Origin: an uncultured Demequina sp.
Lineage (GTDB): Bacteria; Actinomycetota; Actinomycetes; Actinomycetales; Demequinaceae
NCBI GenBank assembly: GCA_937925595.1
Contig: CALALQ010000087.1
Location: 1-10,774, forward strand
Reading direction: 5' to 3'
DNA: 10,774 nucleotides
Both the position numbers and the translations under genes were made by a program. Positions 6,987-10,774 of the stretch are shown here, piece by piece; position 1 is the first letter of the stretch; each line of letters opens with the position of its first letter. The notes under the pieces are model-generated. The model was not told where the DNA came from. It searched no databases and saw only the letters and a list, made by a program, of their open reading frames with translations.

Positions 6987-7211
6987 CTATCCCTTCGGCG
7001 GGTGCGGATCGTTGCCGTAAGAATTCCGCTCGCCGATTTTCCCGTCGAGGTTGCGAATCGTGTGCTCGACGCCGCGATCCTTTGCCATCTGCCGGCCAAC
7101 CGCCTGCTGCTCGGCCTTCGTGCCGCCCGCGTGAGCTGCTCGTGAGCTACCCTCGACCTTGCTCTTCCATACGCCGTCCTCGTTGTACGTGCTGATGTCG
7201 CCAGCTGCCAT
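6987..7211 (-). CDS. DUF2188 domain protein, 74 aa
   Basis: The product matches the pattern of the small DUF2188 family. It has an N-terminal beta-hairpin (EDGVWKSKVEGSSRAAHAGG), a helix rich in Ala/Gln/Lys (TKAEQQAVGRQMAKDRGVEH), and the typical end IRNLDGKIGERNSYGNDPHP. The molecular function of the family is not established. The ATG at 7211 is preferred over an upstream start at 7319 because GAAGGTGA lies about five bases before it and the family is normally about 60-75 aa. The gene leads a three-gene operon with the zinc-ribbon micro-protein and the membrane protein. Genes of this family are common in actinobacterial accessory regions. Confidence 0.82.
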   Translation of the reverse strand: MAAGDISTYNEDGVWKSKVEGSSRAAHAGGTKAEQQAVGRQMAKDRGVEHTIRNLDGKIGERNSYGNDPHPPKG

Positions 7212-7380
7212 GGGGTCACCTTCAGTCGTGTCCAGTTGCCTCCGCATTGAGGCTTGTACAGCATGCCAGTGAAGGCCTGTGCGCGGCGCGGTGTGCCCCC
7301 TCAACTGGGGGAGCCGCACTCACCCACGGCGAGATCCTCAGGTTGTTCGATCATGCGCAAACGCGCGAGCTTCTATGCTC

Positions 7381-7427
7381 GCGAAATCGCAACCGCGGGC
7401 CTTTCTCGCGAGCGGCTTCGATTTCGC
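7381..7427. repeat. 9-bp inverted repeat forming a bulged hairpin
   Basis: GCGAAATCG (7381-7389) and CGATTTCGC (7419-7427) are perfect inverted copies. Inside them, after three unpaired bases on each side, CCGC (7393-7396) pairs with GCGG (7412-7415) around a 15-base loop. The heptamer CTCGCGA also occurs twice here, at 7378-7384 and 7405-7411. No T-run follows. It could be a regulatory structure, a recombination site or part of a dispersed repeat. Confidence 0.5.
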
Positions 7428-7582
7428 CAAAGACGGATCTGAAGTGAGAGGCCGCAGGGAGCGTTGCCGAGAGCGGATCGCCCCTCCTCGGAGTGCCTAT
7501 CCGGGCCATTCGACCCGGGTCATGCTCCGACGGAGCTGCCCTGATCAGCAACCGGGCTGGAGTCCGCCGCGACGGCGAATAA

Positions 7583-7598
7583 AGCGGGAACGTCCGCT
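7583..7598 (-). terminator. weak terminator-like hairpin
   Basis: Read on the - strand, AGCGG, a six-base loop and CCGCT are followed by TTATT. This is about 40 bases after the stop of the 85-aa gene. The stem is only 5 bp and the T-run is short, so the call is tentative. Confidence 0.25.
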
Positions 7599-7634
7599 GG
7601 CGAGGGGATCGCATCCAAGAAAGCGACGAACGAG

Positions 7635-7892
7635 CTAGAGGCTGCTGAGTACGGCCTGCCAGCTGACTCCGGATTCGTGACGGATGGTGGGCGCAGCGAC
7701 CGAGAGCTCATAGGCTCCTCTCGCAAACGTCAGCGTCGCATGCACACCGGAGGTGCCGCCTTGAATGACCCACGTGCCGTGGCCGCGCGGGGCGAGAACG
7801 AATCGCTTGCCGTTCACACCGAAGGAGATGGGGTCCCCACCGAAAAGAGGCAGGTTCGGGATCTCGGTGACTGACAGGTAATTCTGGGTCAT
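7635..7892 (-). CDS. small hypothetical protein, 85 aa, predicted beta-rich
   Basis: The product begins MTQNYLSVTEIPNLPLFGGD, continues through PISFGVNGKRFVLAPRGHGT and ends WQAVLSSL. Alternating hydrophobic residues and Gly turns suggest a compact beta-sheet domain; there is no signal peptide or membrane helix. The ATG at 7892 overlaps the TGA of the upstream 89-aa ORF as ATGA, which supports this start despite a weak ribosome binding site. The frame stays open upstream to a TTG at 7982, giving a 115-aa alternative with an Ala-rich N-terminus. I do not recognise the family. The + strand ORF over the same bases has poorer composition and is taken as its shadow. Confidence 0.6.
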   Translation of the reverse strand: MTQNYLSVTEIPNLPLFGGDPISFGVNGKRFVLAPRGHGTWVIQGGTSGVHATLTFARGAYELSVAAPTIRHESGVSWQAVLSSL

Positions 7893-8158
7893 TTCTGCAG
7901 CGTATCGCCAGCTGGCGGTGCCGGATAGAACAGCACCCCTGTGGGCGAGTCCTTCGACCAGGGCCGCCGCAACGGCGAGCAATGCCGCGCGCGGAGCTGC
8001 GGCGGGCGAACGCTCTTCTCATCGAATCGGTGCGGGTGTACGTCGGCGTGGGGTCCGCGGGAGCGCTTCGCGCGTAGTTCGACCAACTTTGGCTCAACTA
8101 GTTTGGTGCAGCGGCGAGTGAATGCGGTCAGGCGACCCCAGTGTTCGTGCGGGGTCAC
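7889..8158 (-). CDS. small hypothetical basic protein, 89 aa
   Basis: A GTG at 8158 opens a 90-codon frame with GC-rich third positions at its start (TPHEHWGRLTAFTRRCTKLV). The product is basic and includes VHPHRFDEKSVRPPQLRA. It ends GVLFYPAPPAGDTLQK with a TGA overlapping the next gene's ATG. That ATGA overlap is the best evidence for the gene. No Shine-Dalgarno sequence is visible before 8158, and an in-frame stop lies just upstream, so no longer start exists. The Arg-rich middle part (about 54-67) looks less convincing, and the competing -1 frame there is Ala/Leu-rich. A past frameshift joining this ORF to the 85-aa gene is possible. No family recognised. Confidence 0.4.
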   Translation of the reverse strand: MTPHEHWGRLTAFTRRCTKLVEPKLVELRAKRSRGPHADVHPHRFDEKSVRPPQLRARHCSPLRRPWSKDSPTGVLFYPAPPAGDTLQK

Positions 8159-8186
8159 GTTTGAGGGTTTGGCTCACGTTCGGTGC
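8088..8186. repeat. imperfect direct repeat near the edge of the accessory block
   Basis: TTTGGCTCA at 8088-8096 recurs at 8168-8176, exactly 80 bp away. Each copy is followed within two to five bases by a related octamer, TTTGGTGC (8102-8109) or TTCGGTGC (8179-8186). The position between accessory genes and the chromosomal FUSC gene makes it a candidate protein-binding or end-associated repeat. It could be chance. Confidence 0.25.
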
Positions 8187-8211
8187 GGTCTCTCACGCGC
8201 TGCGCCGGCGG

Positions 8212-9279
8212 CTAGTCGGCTTCGGGCCCGCTGGGCAGGTCGGGTGCGTCGGTGGCTTCGACCAGTTCGTGGCGGATGCGGCGCAGATCCTCCATGAGCG
8301 ACCCGATGACGAGCCAGTGCTCGGACCTCGGCGGGGCGATCACGAGCGGTGAGGTGAGCGCGGGCACCGACGAGTCCGGGGGCGTGGGGTCCACGTCGGC
8401 GAGGTGCACCGCGAGGCGGACATCGTGGCCGGCACGCCGGAGTTGCTCGGCGATCGCGGGCACCGTCCGCTCGTCGGCGAGGGTCGGGTCGTAGTGGTCG
8501 AACACCGCGCGGGTCATCCCGATCACCTGAGTCACAATCGGACTGAGGCGGTCGTAGAGTGCGCGCAGCTCGCGGAGTTCGTCGCGGTGCGTCGAGCGTC
8601 GAGGGTTCAGCATGAGTGACTCTTCGCCCGTGGTGATCGAGGCGTTCGCGGCTCGGCGCATCGGCCGCATGAGCCTGGCCTCGAGCATCAGTTCCTGCAG
8701 TGAGGCGGGCGTCTGCGGCGTGGTGAGGGCCGTCGCGAGCCGGTCGAGTGACGCGGCGAGCTCACCGCCCAGGAGTGCCATGTCGCGCCGGGCCGGCGCG
8801 ATCGCGACCGGCGGCACCACGAGGGCGTTCACGATGATCCCGATCACCGCGCCGATCAGGGTCTCGATGATGCGGTCGAGGGCGTAGTCCGGTGAGGTTG
8901 CGCCCAACGTGAGTACCAGCATCGCGCTGATCGCGACCTGGTTCGCGGTCCCCGGCGTCATCCGGAGTGACCAGGCGATCAGCATGGCCGCGACGATCGC
9001 GACGAGCACGACCCAGCTCGCGGTGCCGAGCAGGAGGGAGAGCCCGGTGGCCACGAGGACGCCGAGGACGACGCCGACGCTGCGTTCGATCGCCTTGCCG
9101 AACGACTGGTTGACGCTCGGCTGGACGACGAGCAGGGCCGCGATGGCGCCGAACACGGGCGCGGGCGTCGGGATCAGCCAGCTCGCGAGCAGCCAGGTGC
9201 CGACGGTGGCGACGGCCGCTTTCACCACCTGCAGCAGCGGCACGCGCCTCGCGGCGCGGAACGCTGAGGTGATCGCCAT
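8212..9279 (-). CDS. FUSC/aromatic acid exporter-family membrane protein
   Basis: The 355-aa product has about six membrane segments in its N-terminal half (roughly 18-36, 40-53, 67-84, 88-105, 113-126 and 134-158) and a soluble helical C-terminal half. This is the half-length architecture of the FUSC-like/DUF939 group of putative aromatic acid exporters. The motif around LLVVQPSVNQSFGKAIERSV (49-68), after the second helix, is typical: a conserved hydrophobic stretch ending in a Gly/Arg turn. Transport of aromatic carboxylates or related amphipathic compounds is family knowledge; the substrate here is unknown. The ATG at 9279 gives a complete N-terminus. The gene diverges from the exonuclease gene across 76 bp and its 3' end faces the accessory block. 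Base composition is clearly more GC-rich than the transposon genes. Confidence 0.85.
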   Translation of the reverse strand: MAITSAFRAARRVPLLQVVKAAVATVGTWLLASWLIPTPAPVFGAIAALLVVQPSVNQSFGKAIERSVGVVLGVLVATGLSLLLGTASWVVLVAIVAAMLIAWSLRMTPGTANQVAISAMLVLTLGATSPDYALDRIIETLIGAVIGIIVNALVVPPVAIAPARRDMALLGGELAASLDRLATALTTPQTPASLQELMLEARLMRPMRRAANASITTGEESLMLNPRRSTHRDELRELRALYDRLSPIVTQVIGMTRAVFDHYDPTLADERTVPAIAEQLRRAGHDVRLAVHLADVDPTPPDSSVPALTSPLVIAPPRSEHWLVIGSLMEDLRRIRHELVEATDAPDLPSGPEAD

Positions 9280-9355
9280 GCCCCAACGCTAGCCCGCGGC
9301 GGCGCCTCGCGCCCGTGGCGTGCGCCATATCGGTCGAGCATGCGAGGATCGGCAC
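9280..9355. promoter_or_regulatory. divergent intergenic region between exporter and exonuclease genes
   Basis: These 76 bases must hold the 5' signals of two divergent genes. The only clear signal is AGGA at 9345-9348, about seven bases before the exonuclease GTG. No confident -35/-10 pair is visible on either strand. Confidence 0.4.
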
Positions 9356-10276
9356 GTGGCCGACCGACTCATGCTGCTCGACACCGCCTCGCTCTACTTC
9401 CGGGCGTTCTACGGTGTGCCCGATTCGTTGAAGCGCGACGACGGAACGCCCGTCAACGCGGTACGCGGTCTGCTCGACATGATCGCGCGCCTGGTCACCG
9501 CATTCGAGCCGTCGCAGCTCATCGCCTGCTGGGACGACGACTGGCGTCCGGCATGGCGGGTCGCGCTCATCCCGAGCTACAAGGGGCACCGGGTCGAGCG
9601 CGAGGTCGCCGGCGGGCCCGACGTCGAGGAGACGCCCGCGGGGCTCGTGGCGCAGATCCCGCTGATCCGCGAGGTGCTCGGCCTGCTCGGCATCCCGATC
9701 GTCGGGGCCGCCGAGCACGAGGCCGACGACGTGATCGGCACACTGGCCACCGAGGCATCCGTGCCCGTCGATGTGGTGACCGGCGATCGTGACCTGTTCC
9801 AGCTCGTCGACGATGCCACCGGGGTGCGGGTCGTCTACACCGCGCGCGGCATGAGCAAACTCGAGCTCGTGACGGATGCGACGGTCGTCGGCAAGTACGG
9901 GGTGCTGCCGTCGCAGTATGCCGATTTCGCGGCGATGCGCGGCGACACCTCCGACGGATTGCCCGGGGTCGCCGGCATCGGCGAGAAGACCGCGGCCGGA
10001 CTGCTCCAGGCGTTCGTCGATCTCGACGGCATCCGTGAGGCGGCGGTGTCCGGTGCGGCAGGCATGTCCGCCGGCGTGCGCGCGAAGCTCACCGCCGCGA
10101 GCGCGTACCTCGATGTCGCGCCGCGCGTCGTCGAGGTGGTGCGCACGCTCGAGCTGCCCGCCGTCGACGCGACCCTGACCCCGGTCGCCGACGCCGACCG
10201 TGCCCGGCTCGAGCAGCTCGCGACCGACTGGAACCTGGGCGGCTCGGTCGGTCGTGTGCTGACCGCGCTCGACTGA
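9356..10276 (+). CDS. 5'-3' exonuclease (PolA N-terminal/FEN-like nuclease)
   Basis: This is a stand-alone version of the 5'-nuclease domain of DNA polymerase I, expected to remove RNA primers and flaps using divalent metals. From the GTG at 9356 it is 306 aa, usual for actinobacterial stand-alone members. Metal-site residues visible are D9 (LLLDTAS), D60-D62 (CWDDDW), E122/D124/D125 (HEADDVIGTL), D144/D146 (TGDRDLF) and D197/D200 (RGDTSDGLPG). The helix-two-turns-helix DNA clamp is GLPGVAGIGEKTAAG (201-215). The track-longest start, a GTG 36 bases upstream, is rejected because its extra residues are not family-like and AGGA at 9345-9348 suits 9356. There is no polymerase domain, and the gene stops in a 14-bp tandem repeat. 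Confidence 0.93.
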   Translation: MADRLMLLDTASLYFRAFYGVPDSLKRDDGTPVNAVRGLLDMIARLVTAFEPSQLIACWDDDWRPAWRVALIPSYKGHRVEREVAGGPDVEETPAGLVAQIPLIREVLGLLGIPIVGAAEHEADDVIGTLATEASVPVDVVTGDRDLFQLVDDATGVRVVYTARGMSKLELVTDATVVGKYGVLPSQYADFAAMRGDTSDGLPGVAGIGEKTAAGLLQAFVDLDGIREAAVSGAAGMSAGVRAKLTAASAYLDVAPRVVEVVRTLELPAVDATLTPVADADRARLEQLATDWNLGGSVGRVLTALD

Positions 10277-10301
10277 CCGCGCTCGGCTGACCGCGCTCGG
10301 C
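10260..10301 (+). repeat. 14-bp tandem repeat, three copies, spanning the exonuclease stop
   Basis: TGACCGCGCTCGAC (10260-10273) is followed by two copies of TGACCGCGCTCGGC (10274-10287 and 10288-10301) and a partial fourth beginning TGGCCGC. The first copy encodes the final residues of the exonuclease. The stop TGA is the start of the second copy. Replication slippage of the gene end is the simplest explanation. Confidence 0.9.
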
Positions 10302-10307
10302 TGGCCG

Positions 10308-10700
10308 CTACGGCTCGCTGAGCGGTCCGACCGGCGCCTCGACGGGCAGGTCCCAAGCGGCGGGCACCGGCCAGTCACCGACCATGAGGGCGATCCAGGC
10401 GTAGGCCATCACCGCGAGGGTGAGCGCACCCAGGAGAGCACCGACCAGACCGGCGACGGCGCTCCATCGCGCTGGGCCCTCTTGGCTTCGGATGCGGCGG
10501 CCCCCCGCGAGGCCGAACCAGACGGCGATCGCGCCGAACGCGGCCACCCACACGATGCCCCACGGCTGGGAGCCGAGCGGGGCAGCGAAGGCGAAGAGCA
10601 GCGAGGCGGTGCCGAGCGCGAGTCCGGTCCAGGCCATGAGCCCCGACCAGCCGGGGCCGTCGAGGGCGCCGCCGCCCCACACCGGAGGTTCACCGCTCAT
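10308..10700 (-). CDS. small integral membrane protein, 130 aa, three predicted helices
   Basis: The product has membrane segments at about residues 21-40 (LMAWTGLALGTASLLFAFAA), 47-66 (WGIVWVAAFGAIAVWFGLAG) and 80-104 (SAVAGLVGALLGALTLAVMA). A positively charged loop (GGRRIRSQEGPARW) lies between helices 2 and 3, so that loop is probably cytoplasmic. The short N-terminal Pro/Gly-rich segment and the C-terminal tail are polar. The layout resembles DUF4190-like small actinobacterial membrane proteins, but I cannot confirm the family. The ATG at 10700 is chosen for its ideal ribosome binding site; two GTG codons just upstream overlap that site. It converges on the exonuclease gene, with 31 bases between the stops. 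Confidence 0.75.
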   Translation of the reverse strand: MSGEPPVWGGGALDGPGWSGLMAWTGLALGTASLLFAFAAPLGSQPWGIVWVAAFGAIAVWFGLAGGRRIRSQEGPARWSAVAGLVGALLGALTLAVMAYAWIALMVGDWPVPAAWDLPVEAPVGPLSEP

Positions 10701-10705
10701 CACCA

Positions 10706-10712
10706 CCTCCTT
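10706..10712 (-). promoter_or_regulatory. strong ribosome binding site of the small membrane protein gene
   Basis: AAGGAGG on the - strand stands five bases before the ATG at 10700. This excludes the in-frame GTG at 10706, which lies within the site, and makes the GTG at 10703 unlikely. Confidence 0.75.
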
Positions 10713-10774
10713 GCTGGCTCGAGCCTACGAGCCGCGCGTCCGCGAACTCAACCGTCTGCCCGCATCCCGCGCCC

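Larger units (their letters stand above)
7212..7634. other. 423-bp stretch without a supportable gene
   Basis: Open frames exist on both strands but give Arg/Ser/Pro-rich, low-complexity products without a ribosome binding site or family features. One - strand reading (peptide LAKSKPLARKARGCDFASIE near 7370-7430) looks slightly more protein-like and may be a gene remnant. The stretch should contain the promoter of the DUF2188 operon, but no clear -35/-10 pair is visible. It also holds a 5-bp C/G stem at 7296-7311, an inverted repeat at 7381-7427, and a weak terminator-like stem at 7583-7598. Confidence 0.5.

Noticed and set aside
7301..7354. 17-codon - strand ORF beginning MIEQPEDL
   Set aside because: It is too short, has no ribosome binding site and no supporting neighbour overlap.
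7677..7874. + strand ORF opposite the 85-aa gene
   Set aside because: The - strand product has a far more natural hydrophobic pattern and a coupled start; the + strand reading is Gly/Arg/Glu-rich without a ribosome binding site.
8762..10378. 538-codon open frame on the - strand across the exonuclease gene
   Set aside because: It is antisense to two genes with clear family motifs, and its product is Arg/Asp/His-rich, typical of a shadow frame in GC-rich DNA.

Overview
The window looks like high-GC actinobacterial DNA, most probably from a Microbacteriaceae-type genome. This is inferred from GC-rich third codon positions, frequent GTG starts, and an actinobacterial-style stand-alone 5'-3' exonuclease. 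It divides into a mobile, accessory left part (about 1-8200) and an ordinary chromosomal right part (about 8212-10774).

The left 5.2 kb is the core of a Tn7/Tn5053-family transposon on the + strand. A partial upstream ORF, possibly the end of a TnsA-like endonuclease, is followed by a DDE transposase of the TnsB/TniA type (174-2192). Next come a TnsC/TniB-type AAA+ ATPase (2195-3220) and a TniQ/TnsD-type target selector (3201-5174). The genes overlap and are probably translationally coupled. The TniQ protein is unusual: its C-terminal half is a tandem array of five zinc-ribbon-like units.

Downstream of tniQ, still on the + strand, is a run of very small unrecognised genes (5187 to about 6011). 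The first is broken by an ochre stop and a one-base frameshift. The second is intact (51 aa). The third carries another one-base frameshift. A fourth, 40-codon ORF is doubtful. I read this as a decaying passenger or accessory operon. No transposon end can be placed with confidence.

The next block is on the - strand. One three-gene operon reads DUF2188 protein, 40-aa zinc-ribbon micro-protein, single-pass membrane protein (7211 down to 6126). A second pair of small hypothetical genes, coupled by an ATGA overlap, lies at 8158 down to 7635. The 420 bp between these two groups holds a 9-bp inverted repeat but no gene I would defend.

The right end is housekeeping-like. A FUSC/aromatic acid exporter-type membrane protein (- strand, 8212-9279) diverges from a 5'-3' exonuclease (+ strand, 9356-10276). 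The exonuclease ends in a 14-bp tandem repeat that includes its stop codon. A convergent small three-helix membrane protein follows (- strand, 10308-10700).
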